A stretch of 64,000 bases of DNA. Origin: Symbiodinium natans (lineage: Eukaryota; Sar; Dinophyceae; Suessiales; Symbiodiniaceae). Positions 37,084-46,946 of the stretch are shown here, in pieces (the first letter of the stretch is position 1; every line of letters starts with the position of its first letter). The notes beneath the pieces are model-generated. The model was not told the origin of the DNA and ran no database searches. It saw only the letters and a program-made list of their open reading frames with translations. Position numbers and translations under genes: made by a program. The stretch covers positions 748,388-812,387 of the forward strand of contig CAJNDS010000535.1 in the NCBI GenBank assembly GCA_905221605.1, written 5' to 3'.

Positions 37084-37740
37084 CTACGTTTACCGCTGGG
37101 CCGACTGTGCAGTACAACTCTGTTGGTTTCAGAAATCAGCGTCAGCAAAACTCCAACTAGCCAGTCATACATACACATATATGATATATGCTTTGTGGTG
37201 CTTTACTGTAACTTTGCATCTTTAACCTTTTTGGGTTTATTGGGTTTCTCAAGAAGGCAGCTAAAAATTAAGTTTATAGCTACCCTGCTAAGAGCAGCCA
37301 AGTATGGGGCTGGGACCTTTAGGGTCTCAGTTCGAAGACGCACACCTAACAAATTCAATGCAAACTCTGCTATTCATGTTTCTACTTTCTTTAGCTGAGC
37401 CTGTCAATAAAACATCTGCGTACGCTCATGCCCTTGCAAAGCAATAAACTGACACTCTAGTCGGAAAGAAAACGTTGAGTCCTGCTTTTGCAGACACCTG
37501 TAAGCAAAAATCCGGACCATTTTATAGCAATTGCAGATACTAAGCAATCAAGGATTATTATTCACGAAATCTTCACATTCATTTGCATGACGCGCTTCAT
37601 GCAGATCATCCCTGTTGTGCCCTGCATCTGTTTGAAGTAAACACACATTCATATTTGTATTGGCTATGAACTCGAATAGCTTCAATACCACATCCCTGAG
37701 TCACGCCGAGAAAGAATCTGAAAGAAACACCTGCAGTCAT
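37084..37740. other. Tract-free AT-richer block
   Basis: About 650 bp without telomeric repeats. A 91-codon plus frame (37123-37398) has a hydrophobic stretch SLTFLGLLGF and a basic C-part but no recognisable domain. May be a gene fragment or an inserted element without visible ends. Confidence 0.3.
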
Positions 37741-37771
37741 TTAAGACCCTAAACCCTAAACCCTAAACCCT

Positions 37772-37902
37772 AAGACGCTGCTCGCTCGGAAACCAACGGG
37801 CTGGGTAGAAGCATCGGCAGATGCCAACGTGCGTTTGCCGCTGCAACCCGAGTCGCAATAATGTGGCTTTTGACTAGGGGCGGGAAGGCCCGGCTCAAGC
37901 AA
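37772..37902 (+). CDS. Probable exon, 43 codons
   Basis: Reads DAARSETNGLGRSIGRCQRA then FAAATRVAIMWLLTRGGKAR and LKQ, up to caa|gtttaggg. CCCTAAA before, TTTAGGG after. Basic, helical peptide. The start (ARSE..GLG) recurs at 38137, suggesting exon duplication. Unknown. Confidence 0.5.
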
Positions 37903-37962
37903 GTTTAGGGTTTAGGGTTTAGGGTTTAGGGTCTAGGGTTTAGGGTTTAGGGTTTAAGGGGT
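37903..37962. repeat. G-strand telomere-like tract
   Basis: TTTAGGG heptamers with one GGTCTAGGG. Confidence 0.93.
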
Positions 37963-37997
37963 ATGGCCTGCCCCCCAATCAACTGCCACCACCATCA

Positions 37998-38077
37998 ATG
38001 GCTTCGACCTCCGAGGCTGTAGAGTTTTGCAGTTCCCCCCCGGCGCGCGAGCCCGAAAATGAAGCCCCAAGCTTCTG
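37998..38077 (+). CDS. Possible first exon
   Basis: ATG opens MASTSEAVEFCSSPPAREPE then NEAPSFW, ending ttctg|gtttaggg. Ser/Glu/Pro-rich N-terminus typical of an unstructured start. Only a G-strand tract precedes it. Unknown gene. Confidence 0.4.
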
Positions 38078-38125
38078 GTTTAGGGTTTAGGGTTTAGGGT
38101 TTAGGGTTTAGGGTTTAGGGCTTAG
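38078..38125. repeat. G-strand telomere-like tract
   Basis: Six TTTAGGG heptamers. Confidence 0.93.
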
Positions 38126-38136
38126 GCACCGGGGAT

Positions 38137-38200
38137 ACTGCAAGACACCGCTCGCTCTGAACCTGACGGGCTTGGTACAAAGAGGCAGGAGCCTTGGGGA
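38137..38200 (+). pseudogene. Duplicate of the 37772 exon start
   Basis: ARSEPDGLGTKRQEPWG parallels ARSETNGLGRS of the 37772 island. It runs directly into a family G end (ccttggggacgaaatgag), so the copy is truncated by the element. Confidence 0.4.
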
Positions 38201-38262
38201 CGAAATGAGAAATTGGGGTCATATACCCGATACTACTGTAATCCCTACGAATAGGCATACCC
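38190..38262. mobile_element. Family G element
   Basis: Starts ccttggggacgaaatga and contains aattggggtcatataccc, as at 32.92 kb. Further copies or fragments: 38555-38622, 38754-38812, 40040-40125, 41865-41915, 57985-58095. Confidence 0.55.
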
Positions 38263-38310
38263 TAAACCCTAAACCCTAAACCCCAAACCCCAAACCCTAA
38301 ACCCTTTTAG

Positions 38311-38370
38311 GGTCCGCTTCGTCGCCAAGGCAGGAGATGCCAGCGTGGCCTTGCTTCTGTATCCCGAATC
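38311..38370 (+). CDS. Probable exon (unknown)
   Basis: Frame VRFVAKAGDASVALLLYPES followed by the donor tcag|gtgact. Beta-strand-like hydrophobic pattern. CCCTAAA precedes it. Unknown. Confidence 0.45.
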
Positions 38371-38469
38371 AGGTGACTGTCAATGAGGGCGGGACACGTT
38401 CCACGCGACCATCTGAACCCAACAAGCTTAGGGGTTTAGGGTTTAAGGTTTAGGGTTTAGGGTTTTCTT

Positions 38470-38560
38470 AGTAGCTGAGTGAGCACACTTTGCAGCTTTT
38501 GGGAGACTAGAATCCCCTATAGAACTGAAAGTGTACACCTTTTTTGGTCAGCACCTAAGA
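38470..38560. mobile_element. Short element, family H (second copy)
   Basis: ttagtagctgagtgagcacac ... tcccctatagaactgaaagtgtacacctttttt matches the 36.2 kb copy; a family G piece follows. Confidence 0.5.
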
Positions 38561-38619
38561 AGGGGTTTACGGCTCAAATAGCCCTAGCAGGATTCATAGT
38601 ACTATAGGGTATATGACCC

Positions 38620-38755
38620 CGAAACCCTCAACCCTAAACCCTAAACCCTAATCCCTAATCCCTAAACCCTAAACCCTAAACCCTAAACCCTAAACCCTAA
38701 ACCCTAAACCCTAAACCCTAAACCCTTACCCTAAACCCTAAACCCTAAACCCCAA
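38620..38755. repeat. CCCTAAA array, about 18 units
   Basis: Near-perfect, with TCCCTAA variants at its start. Confidence 0.95.
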
Positions 38756-38885
38756 TTACAGTCGTAGAGGGTAGAATGACCCGAAGTGTAGGGTTCATTT
38801 GGTCCGCAAGGCAGGACTTCGTATACTGCAGAGCGTAGCGGAGGCCGCAGACTCCCATTTAAGGTGGTCCCAGTCGAGGTGTGGT

Positions 38886-38931
38886 GTGGCGCGCGAAAGC
38901 CAGTCTGAAATCGGGGAGGTACTTGTTAGGG
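38886..38931 (+). CDS. Weak exon-like island
   Basis: SRCGVARESQSEIGE up to gag|gtactt. Short. Confidence 0.2.
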
Positions 38932-39100
38932 TTTATAGGGTTTAGGGTTTAGGGTTTAGGGTTCAGGGTTCAGGAAAAAATCGTATTCAGTCCCTAGACT
39001 GGGTTTCGGGTGCAGACCTCGACCCTATACCGACGAATGCGTCGGCACCAGTTCTGATACCCTAAACCCTGCTAAGCCCGACTGCATCTTCCTACGGGGA

Positions 39101-39580
39101 TCAGGCACCGGAACGTTCGCTTGGAAATTGTCCCCCTGGCTTTTTGGGAATGGGGGGCTCTATATATATATATACATACCCTTTAGAGAATTTCATAAGG
39201 TACCTCATTCCCTCATTCTCTACTAAGAACTCGCTGGTAAGGTTGGCACAACATCCTAGACATCCAGCCAGCAAGCGAGTGCACCATGCGGGGGTGCAAC
39301 CTGCGGTAACGTTGGTGCTGAATGCCTGTGGGCTGTCAGGGGGCATGCAGAGACCGTCGCATGAGGTGACGGCGCGTTTGGCTGGTGACGGCGTTGCTCC
39401 GTTCCAGCTTCTCTGGGCTCATAAGGTTAAGAGTTTCCAGCTGCTGCGGGCTGGGGCGGGCGTTATACCCTGGGCGTGGGAGGGGTAAGAGCGGGACAAG
39501 GTGGGCCAAGGGGCACAGGGTCGTTGTCTTTTTCGCCGTCCTGCTGACACTCAGCCCCAAACCTCATGCCCTGTAAACCC
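39101..39580. other. Unique region with overlapping open frames
   Basis: Plus and minus frames of 60-114 codons overlap (plus: FQLLRAGAGVIPWAWEG; AVTLVLNACGLSGG). There is no telomeric tract and a TA microsatellite at 39162-39175. Coding potential is unclear; I could not choose a strand. Confidence 0.3.
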
Positions 39581-39851
39581 TAACCCTATATACCCGAGCA
39601 CTCGTCGAAAGTCCATCTGAAGCTGAAAGTAAAGCCTCTGTGTATCAGATCGGGTCTCCAAACCTCCCCTCAAAGGGATCCTAAGCCCTAAACCCGATAC
39701 CCCTCAAAAAAACAAACAAAAAATCGGTTTTCAACTCTAACGCTATCCCTTTTTGGGGGGGACAAGTTGAGGCTTCGGGGCTTTAGGCCTGCAGGCTAGC
39801 CTAGCCCTAAACCACGGCTGGTCTTAGGGTGTACAGTTTTCAAGGGCCTGA

Positions 39852-40020
39852 GAAGCTTGCACGTTGACACCACAGGAGCCAGACTTGCCATTTTCCCCGG
39901 TGTCGGGCTTTTGGAGCTATGCGCACGGCGAGTGGTGCGAAGACATATCACGGAAAGCAAATCGTATATTCCACTTGAGTCACTGGACACTGGGGGTCCT
40001 CCTTCCCTTCGTTCCTTTCA
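39852..40020 (+). CDS. Probable exon (unknown)
   Basis: After cctgagaag the frame reads LHVDTTGARLAIFPGVGLLE then LCARRVVRRHITESKSYIPL and ESLDTGGPPSLRSFQ, ending ttcag|ggctt. One of the longer islands (about 56 codons), with a hydrophobic core and an arginine cluster. No family recognised. Confidence 0.5.
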
Positions 40021-40134
40021 GGGCTTAGGTTTAGAGGTTTAGGGGTTTATGGTTCACATATTATACCTACCGTAGTAGGCATTCTAGCAGTATAGAATTT
40101 TAGGGTTCATCTGGTTCCCGAGGTTTAGAGCTGC

Positions 40135-40270
40135 GATGGATCCCACTTCGCACGAACAGCTTCGATGCTCGTGAGGCTTCGACCTCGAAGGAAGTGCCGA
40201 CACAAGACCAGGTGAGCGACAGCCAGTGCTTCAGAGAAATGGAACGCACAGATGACCCAGACGGCCAGGG
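40135..40270 (+). CDS. Probable exon (unknown)
   Basis: Frame FDAREASTSKEVPTQDQVSD then SQCFREMERTDDPDGQG, followed by TTTAGGG. Hydrophilic, probably a disordered linker. A family G end lies just upstream. Confidence 0.45.
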
Positions 40271-40434
40271 GTTTAGGGTTTAGGGCTAGGGTTTAGGGTT
40301 TAGGGCTAGGGTTTAGGGTTTAGGGTTCAGGGTTTGAGGGCTTGAGGTGTATCGTTGTGTGGCATTGTACCCCGTCAGGCATCCCGCGGAGCGCCCAAGA
40401 GCCCTAAACGCCACGGCTCCCAGACACTTTCCGA

Positions 40435-40462
40435 AACCCTAAACCCTAAACCCTAAACCCTA
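40435..40462. repeat. C-strand tract next to TA/CA microsatellite
   Basis: CCCTAAA units, then (TA)n and (CATA)n at about 40480-40550. Confidence 0.85.
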
Positions 40463-40782
40463 CACCTTCAGAACCTACCTACATATATATATATATGTAT
40501 ATATACACATATACATATATATATATACATACATACATACATATATACTGTTGTACACACACTCTACTTAAGCCCCTGAACCTCAACCCGAAACCCCGAG
40601 GCCCCCAAAGGCTTCCCTCGACCTGAGGGTGTCCCCTCCAGACCCCCAAACCCCCAAACCCTAGACCCTAAACCCGAAACCCTAAACCCCAGCCCCAAAC
40701 CCCAAACCCTAAACCCTAGCCCTAAACCCTAGCCCTAAACCCTAAACCTTAAAACCCTAAAGCCCTGGCGCTTCCACCGCAG

Positions 40783-40841
40783 GTCTTTGCTGCAATGCGC
40801 TCTGTCCTCAAGAGAGGCACCCTGGAGTCGACTTTTGCCGG
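40783..40841 (+). CDS. Probable short exon (unknown)
   Basis: After tccaccgcag the frame reads VFAAMRSVLKRGTLESTFAG to g|gtttaggg. CCCTAAA before, 400 bp of G-strand repeat after. Confidence 0.45.
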
Positions 40842-41265
40842 GTTTAGGGTTTAGGGTTTAGGGTTTAGGGTTTAGGGTTTAGGGTTTAGGGTTTAGGGTT
40901 GAGGGCTATAGGGTTTAGGGTGTTTGGTTTGGGGTTTAGGGTTTCGGGTTTCGGGTTTCGGGTTTCGGGTTTAGGGTTATAGGGTTTAGGGTTTAGGGTT
41001 TTGGGTTTTGGGTTTTGGTTTAGGGTTTCGGGTGTTGGGTTTAGGGTTTAGGGTTTTGGTTTAGGGTTTCGGGTTTAGGGTTTAGGGTTATAGGGTTTAG
41101 GGTTTAGGGTTTGGGGTTAAGGGGGTAGGGTTTACGGCTTCGCGTTTAGGGTTTCGGATTTAGGGTTTAGGGTTTCAGGACCAGGGTTTAGGGCTTCGGG
41201 TGTAGGGTTTAGGGGGTTAGAGGTTTCGGGATTAGGGTTCAGGGGTTTGGGGCTGTAGGGTTCAG
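40842..41265. repeat. Long G-strand telomere-like tract, 420 bp
   Basis: Pure TTTAGGG at the start grading into TTTCGGG, TTTTGGG and other variants. Purity is highest next to the exon and falls with distance. Confidence 0.93.
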
Positions 41266-42225
41266 GTTGTTAATCCTCTACCCGAAAAATACTCATTCAC
41301 CCCGCCCGAACCAAAATATCTATCGCAAATCAAAAGAAAGCACGTCATTTAGGCGAGTTTGTGCTTGTAAAGTTATAAAGGTCTTTTGATATTTGGGTCA
41401 GACTGTCCTACCTGTAGCCTGCACCCGAAATGCCAAGCTCCAAACCCTAAACCCTGCTTAGTTAGCCATGGGTTTAGGGTTTGGGTTTTCGGGTGTGGGG
41501 TTTCGTTATTGTTACAAGTATATAAGCCATGACAAGGGGATCTCCTCTAGGACCTTTCAAACTCGACCCTCAACCCTAAACCCTAAACCCCAAACCCCTC
41601 AACCTATGCGACGATTGCCTACTTCACTCAGAAACTCGCCCATTTACACGCTTACCCCCAAGCTCTACAGCCCTAAACCCTAAACCCGAAACCCTAAACC
41701 CTAACCCCCTGAACAACTGAGGCCTCCTACATGACCATCCAGAGTTCAAGCTTCAAGGACCCTTGCGGACCAAATGAACCCTCAAAGGGTTTAGGGTTTA
41801 GGGACCAAATGAGCCCTCAAAGGGTTTAGGGTTTAGGGTATAGGGTTTAGGGGCTTTCGTAGTTTATGTTTCATATAGCCCTCATAGGGATGATCGTAAC
41901 ATAGGGTATATGACCCCTTAAACCCTAAACCTAAACCCTAAACCCTAATTATCGTAGTAGTTTAGAATATACTGACCCCCAATTTGAGGGTATACTGACC
42001 CCCAATTTTTAGGCTTAATGTGGTCCCCCAGGGAGCTGCCCGGACCCCTGGGTGTTGCGCGCTTGAGCCTTGGGGCTTAGGGACATGAGAGCTAAGTTCG
42101 TGGCCTGTAGTGGTGGAATCCTCAACCTTCAGCCCTAAACCCTAGCCCTAAACCCTATAGCCCTAAACCCTGGCCCTAAATCCTAGCCCTAAACCCCAAA
42201 TCCTTAAAAATGGAGGGCCCTGAAC
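41266..42225. other. Short tracts, unique DNA and family G pieces
   Basis: 41270-41410 is unique and AT-rich. CCCTAAA runs occur at 41570-41600, 41668-41705 and 42130-42200. accaaatgarccctcaaagggtttagg is duplicated at 41768 and 41804, and tatactgacccccaattt at 41970 and 41990. No gene seen. Confidence 0.5.
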
Positions 42226-42250
42226 CCAAAGCTTCCCCACCCCAGCCCTT

Positions 42251-42305
42251 TAGGGTCTAGGGTTGAGGGTTTAGGGTTGAGGGTTTAGGGTTTAGGGTTT
42301 AGGGC
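42251..42305. repeat. G-strand telomere-like tract
   Basis: TTTAGGG with TTGAGGG variants. The island after it (42320-42345; NQAANVLSDQIS, donor tcag|gttgca) may be exonic. Confidence 0.8.
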
Positions 42306-42537
42306 TCAAGCCCCAAAGCAAGAACCAGGCCGCCAACGTGCTGTCTGATCAGATTTCAGGTTGCATTGCCAGCCTTCATACATCCTAGGGCCCGGAGAAG
42401 GCCCGTATTCCCTGCGGTTTAGGGTTTCAGGTTTGGGGTTTAGGGTGTAGGGTTTAGGGTTTAGGGCCGTTTAGGGTTTGGGGTCCATCCTCAACCCTAA
42501 ACCCGAAACCCTAAACCCTAAACGCCCCAAAAGCCAG

Positions 42538-42606
42538 GATACCTTGACCAGGCCTGGGTCGATCTTTTCTTCCGCCCCCCGGATCGCAGAGCTTTTCGGT
42601 TTGGAG
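42538..42606 (+). CDS. Probable exon (unknown)
   Basis: After caaaagccag the frame reads YLDQAWVDLFFRPPDRRAFR then FGG. Strong aromatic/acidic pattern. CCCTAAA before, TTTAGGG after. Unknown. Confidence 0.5.
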
Positions 42607-42619
42607 GGGCTCTACAGGG

Positions 42620-43010
42620 TTTTACGGTTTAGGGTTTAGGGTTTGGGGTTTAGGGTTTAGGGTTTAGGGTTCAGGGTTTAGGGTTTAGGTCACGGGTGTT
42701 TCAGGGTTTCAAGGGGTTTGTTTTGGTTTATAGGGGGTCTATTGTTTTTTGAGGTTTACTTGAAAGGGTTTAGGGCTCCAGGGATTTCGGGTGTTTTGTT
42801 TTGTTATAGGGCTCTAAGGGAGGTGGTCCAAGGGGGGTATGTAACCCAAGGTATCCCAATACTCCCCACCACTCCCCAAAACTCCCTAAGTTTCTCTAAA
42901 GTTTCCCAGGTACCGACCCCCCCATGAACCCCCCCCCGCCCCCTCCCTGAAGAAACCTTTGCTTCTGGGTGGAGAGGGGGGATCAGGGCTACCCAAAATC
43001 ATTAAATATT
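42620..43010. repeat. G-strand tract then degenerate repeat
   Basis: TTTAGGG at 42627-42690, then diverged G-rich DNA; 42840-42960 is C-rich with several ccactccccaaaactcccta phrases. No gene. Confidence 0.6.
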
Positions 43011-43179
43011 CAGCTCCAAAACCCTAAACCATTTAGAGTTACAGCATTGGGGGTTGTTCGGTTTCAGGGGTTTCAGAGTTTTCGGGTTTAGGTGAGGAAG
43101 ACCCCAAATCCCAAAGCCCTCACCCGAAAGCTAAACCCTTCAGGGTTTATAAGATGCTTTGCATCAACCTGCTCCTTCA

Positions 43180-43345
43180 GAAGCACTAACCCCTAAGCCC
43201 CAAACCCCAAACCCTAAACCCGAAACCCCAAACCCTAAACCCTAATACCCTAATACCCTAATACCCTAAACCCTAAACCCTATACCCTAAACCCTAAACC
43301 CTAAACCCTAAACCCTAAACCCTAAACCCTAAACCCTAAACCCCA
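43180..43345. repeat. C-strand tract with CCCTAATA block
   Basis: CCCTAAA with three CCCTAATA octamers and CCCCAAA variants. Confidence 0.93.
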
Positions 43346-43479
43346 ACCCAAAACACTACACCAAAGAAGTGCTTGATCAAGCACCTGCAGGCTTTAGAGA
43401 CCCCCCCCCCGCCCCGGAAGCGAAGCGGGTGGGCCTCCTCCGGGTTTCTCCTGGGAGACCGTAAACCCTAAGCCCTAAG

Positions 43480-43525
43480 CCCCAAGCCCTAAACCCTAAA
43501 CCCTAAACCCTAAACCCTAAACCCT
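43480..43525. repeat. C-strand telomere-like tract
   Basis: Six CCCTAAA heptamers before the next exon. Confidence 0.93.
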
Positions 43526-43540
43526 CCGAAAGTGCTGCAT

Positions 43541-43645
43541 TTGCAGCAGTGGCAGTGCAGCCTTTTCCTTTGCCGACGGATGCGTTCTCCTGGTCCGCCT
43601 CCGACATGGCCGATGCGGCCGTTTGTACGGCCTGTGGCGCGAGTT
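43541..43645 (+). CDS. Probable exon with C-terminal CxxC
   Basis: Reads AVAVQPFPLPTDAFSWSASD then MADAAVCTACGASL into the G-strand tract. CTACG is a CxxC knuckle, half of a zinc-ribbon or RanBP2-type site, preceded by a proline-rich linker. The partner cysteines would be in the next exon. Confidence 0.5.
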
Positions 43646-43861
43646 TAGGGTTTAGGGAGTTTAGGGTTTAGGGTTTAGGGTTTAGGGTTTAGGGATATAC
43701 TTCCCCGAAAGCCCCCATAGCTTAAACTCTAAGCCTTCAATGCCATTTCGTTTGACATTTGGCTATGCCCATAAGCCCCAACGACCCACACAACCTCAAA
43801 CCTCAAACCCGAAACCCGAAACCCTAAACCCTAAACCCTAAACCCTAAACCCACCTTGCAG

Positions 43862-43951
43862 TGCCTAGAGGCTATGCCACGCGCAGGGCTCGTGGCGGCC
43901 TGGTGCGTTGGCGCAAAGTGCAAGCAGGCCCAGCGCCCCAATTGTTCAGGG
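43862..43951 (+). CDS. Probable exon (unknown)
   Basis: After caccttgcag the frame reads VPRGYATRRARGGLVRWRKV then QAGPAPQLFRG. Very basic, nucleic-acid-binding-like. CCCTAAA before, G-strand repeat after. Confidence 0.5.
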
Positions 43952-43959
43952 GTTGTAAG

Positions 43960-44220
43960 AGTTTAGGGTTCAGGGTTTGGGATTTAGGGTTTAGGTGTTA
44001 GGGTGATTTAAATTGGGGGGCTTAGGATGGTTTTGGACTTGTCTTGCAGAGCCCCGTACCCCCTATTGAAGGTGCACATGCCTTTGATCCGGAATCAAGA
44101 ACCCTAAGCCCTAAACCCTGAACCCTCTTTGCAGTTCTTTTAGGTCTTCTCCCTTAGCTGGGCTTGGCATGCCTCTCCTTGTGTTCAGGGTTTAGGATTT
44201 AGGGGTTCTGGGGTTTAGGG
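43960..44220. other. Degenerate repeat and a small island
   Basis: TTTAGGG remnants to 44005, island 44051-44070 (SPVPPIEG between ttgcag and a|gtgcac), CCCTAAG at 44100-44125. No firm gene. Confidence 0.4.
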
Positions 44221-44227
44221 CCTAGAG

Positions 44228-44319
44228 ATCCGAAAGTGCCGGTTTGAGATAGTTGCGGTGCCTCTCCTCCAAAAACGTACCTCCGGGTCATTCTTGAAAT
44301 GTGCCTGCCGGGCGGATAG
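44228..44319 (+). CDS. Probable exon with canonical donor
   Basis: Bounded by cctagag and the consensus donor atag|gtaagc. Reads IRKCRFEIVAVPLLQKRTSG then SFLKCACRADR. A Cys-containing domain fragment. The strong donor makes this one of the better exon calls. Confidence 0.55.
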
Positions 44320-44329
44320 GTAAGCCTGG

Positions 44330-44700
44330 AAACCCTAAGCCCCAAACCCCAAACTAATCCTGACAACCCTCAAAAAACCTCAAGCCCTAAACCCTCAACC
44401 CCTAAACCCTAAACCCTAAACCCTAAACCCTAAACCTCAAATGAACCCTTAAAAACCGGAGTTCAAGAGGATGCTGACCCTCGCGCTGGGGCTACTAGCT
44501 GATGAGGCTCCATGAAGCCTCATGGGCTTGGGGACTACACGTGCATATAGGGCCTTGATAGTAGGGTTTGGGGTAAGGGTTTGGGGTAAGGGTTTGGGGT
44601 TTGGGGTTTGGGGTTTGGGGTTTAGGGATTAGGGTTTAGGATTTAGGGTTTAGGGTTTAGGGTTTAGGGTTTCGGGTTTCGGGTTTCGGGTTTAGGATGG
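44330..44700. repeat. C-strand tract, island, then G-strand tract
   Basis: CCCTAAA at 44375-44440; a weak island KRMLTLALGLLADEAP (44470-44517); then GGTTTGG/TTTAGGG/TTTCGGG repeats at 44563-44695. Confidence 0.65.
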
Positions 44701-44721
44701 GAGGTGGAGGCCTCTAGCTTG

Positions 44722-44808
44722 GAGTTTTTGGGATGTCCGTGTCGTGCGCGAGGACCCCGCAACCTGTCCGTGACTGAAGCGTCGCACTCAGCGCTCGCCC
44801 ACTGCCAG
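44722..44808 (+). CDS. Probable exon (unknown)
   Basis: GCPCRARGPRNLSVTEASHS then ALAHCQ up to gccag|gttgag. Followed by a pure TTTAGGG tract (44815-44865). Confidence 0.4.
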
Positions 44809-44814
44809 GTTGAG

Positions 44815-45230
44815 GGTTTAGGGTTTAGGGTTTAGGGTTTAGGGTTTAGGGTTTAGGGTTTAGGGTCCAGGGTCCCAGAGACTCCAATACCCCTGAATTT
44901 AAGGAATATGCCTTAAACAATAGAAGGACCCCTAGTGGAGACTCTGAGTATGTACCTACAATTTCATCTGCTGGATTGGGTGGGTGTAGGGTGGTGTTTC
45001 ATCTGCCGGATTGGGTGGGTGTAGGGTGGTTACAAAACTGAAGCAGAATAAAGTTTAAGTAGGGCTTCCCTAATGCCTAATTCTGAGTATATGGGACACA
45101 GTAGTGTGCTCGACACTGGCAGCTTACCGGTACTCCCACAAGGCTTTCGAAGGTCAAAGTTGTCCATAAGCCCTAAAGGGTTTAGGGTTTAGGGTTAAGG
45201 GTTTAGGATTTAGGGTTTAGGGTTTAGGGT
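44815..45230. repeat. G-strand tracts around unique DNA
   Basis: TTTAGGG at 44815-44868 and 45178-45235. Between them a 38-bp phrase, tttcatctgcyggattgggtgggtgtaggg, is duplicated in tandem (44960 and 44998). Confidence 0.8.
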
Positions 45231-45423
45231 TTAGGGCCAGAGGGCCAGAGGGCCCAACACCCCTGAATTCAGGAATGCACGAGTTCATAAGAATCCTAAA
45301 CCTTAAACCCGATTTTGCATCCCCCAGGCCCCCTGGGCCACCCCCCCCGTCCCACCCCAACCGTAAAACCCTACATCCTACACCCTCAGCCCTAACCCTA
45401 AACGTTCACTCTAAACCCTAAAT

Positions 45424-45487
45424 TGGGTCATGAGCAGCAAGTTTGTAATAGCTGACGCTTTGTTGACTGTGAACCCGCACGGGCACG
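45424..45487 (+). CDS. Probable exon with canonical donor
   Basis: Reads WVMSSKFVIADALLTVNPHG then H, ending at cacg|gtaagc. The phrase ADALLTVNP recalls the ADxVhTVSP strand of GT-B glycosyltransferases such as starch synthases, but the match is too short to rely on. Confidence 0.45.
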
Positions 45488-45619
45488 GTAAGCCTTGTAG
45501 GGCTTAGGCTTCAGAGGTTTAGAGTTTAGGGTTTAGTGTTTGGTGTTAAGCGTTAGTACTGGGCTTGGGTCCCCTGATCCTAGAACCGTCCTGCAAAAGG
45601 CACGACCCTGAAGCTTCAA

Positions 45620-45800
45620 GCTAACCCTAAACCCCTTAAACCCCCTAAACCTTTGATTCCCCTTAACCCGAAACCCTAGACCCTGAACCCTAAACCCTAA
45701 ACCCAACCAACACCTAAACCCTTGAGACCCTAAGCCCAAACCCCTCCCTCCCCCCTCCCCCGGATACTTTGTCCCTAAACCCTAAACCCTAAACCCCAAA
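45620..45800. repeat. C-strand telomere-like tract, degenerate
   Basis: CCCTAAA with CCCTTAAA variants and a C-rich run near 45745. Confidence 0.8.
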
Positions 45801-45865
45801 ACGCCAGCCGAGGTCTGTCCACCTCCCGCTGATGCCGAGGCGCCTCGGGAGGCGCTGGTCGGGGG
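45801..45865 (+). CDS. Possible exon (unknown)
   Basis: TPAEVCPPPADAEAPREALV then GG, up to g|gtttgggg. CCCTAAA before, G-strand after. Proline/alanine/acidic linker-like. Confidence 0.4.
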
Positions 45866-45879
45866 GTTTGGGGAGGTTC

Positions 45880-46230
45880 TTAGGGTTTAGGGTTTATAGG
45901 GTTTATAGGGTGTATAGGTGTTATAGGGTTTACAGGGTTTATGGAGTTTAGGGTTTAGGGTTTAGGGTTTGAGCTGTTAGGGTTTAGGGTTTAGGTCTCT
46001 TAGGGGTTCTCAGGTTTCTAGGGGTTCTTAGGGTTCTTAGGGTTCTTAGGGTTCTTAGGGTTCTTAGGGTTCTCAGGGTTCTCAGGGTTCTCAGGGTTTA
46101 GGGTTTCTTAGGGTTCAGGTTTCTTAGGGTTCTTAGTTTTCTTAGGGTTCTTAGGGCTCTTAGGGTTCTTAGGGTTCTTCGGGTTCTAGGGTTTTCAGGG
46201 TTCATAGGGTTTAGGGGTTGGGGTTTAGCC
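45880..46230. repeat. TTCTTAGGG nonamer array in a G-strand tract
   Basis: TTTAGGG and TTATAGGG units, then about 20 copies of TTCTTAGGG/TTCTCAGGG (46010-46190). The telomere-like unit has shifted to 9 bp. Confidence 0.92.
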
Positions 46231-46457
46231 GTGGGGACCAAACATGAACCCTACCCTAGGCTCTAAACCCTAGCCCACTCAGCATCATCATAACCCGTAT
46301 AGACCTTTCTAAAACCAAAACTCCCAATTCAGTCCCTCATCTCAACCTCCCCTAGAAACACCTAACCACCCCCTCACCAAAAAAAGACAAAACCTCGTGA
46401 CAAACCCCTCAGCCCCAAACCCTAAACCCTAAACCCTAAACCCCAAACCCTCAACCT

Positions 46458-46572
46458 CCAGCAGGTCCAGGAAAGTCCGGTGTCACAACTGCCTGGCGCT
46501 GGCGAACTCCAGCTGAACGTGGCGGGTCCCAGCACATGCACGGTGGGGTTTGGCCATGAACCTCCCCCAAAA
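46458..46572 (+). CDS. Probable exon, possibly C-terminal
   Basis: LQQVQESPVSQLPGAGELQL then NVAGPSTCTVGFGHEPPPK, ending in a TGA formed in CCCTGAA. CCCTAAA lies on both sides. Good composition; unknown. Confidence 0.45.
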
Positions 46573-46651
46573 CCCTGAACCCTGAACCCTAAAACCTAAA
46601 CCCTAAACCCTGAACCCTGAACCCTGAACCCTGAATCCTGAACCCCAAACC

Positions 46652-46728
46652 CAATCCCGAGGTTTGTATGCTGGACCCTGGAAGCAACTTCTTGGTCTCC
46701 TTCAACGCCATGACTCTGGGCTTTAAAG
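46652..46728 (+). CDS. Probable exon (unknown)
   Basis: EVCMLDPGSNFLVSFNAMTL then GFK before TTTAGGG. Beta-rich, protein-like. Upstream CCCTGAA block (46570-46645). Confidence 0.45.
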
Positions 46729-46946
46729 GGTTTAGGGCTTAGGGTTTAGGGTTTAGGGTTTATGCTTTAGGGGGCGTGCGTTTGCAGGTTTGGGCTTAAG
46801 GCTTAGGACCCGCGCATTGCGGGTTTTCTGGTTAAGATGTGTAGGGTTAAGGTTAACCCACCCAAACCCCTAAGCCCCAAACCCCTAAACCCCAAACCCC
46901 TGAACCCCAAACCCTAAACCCGAAACCTTCTGAAACCCTTATCTTG

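Noticed and set aside
45424-45487. Starch synthase (GT5) identity for the ADALLTVNP exon
   Set aside because: Nine residues of resemblance are not enough; no KTGG or other GT-B motif nearby.
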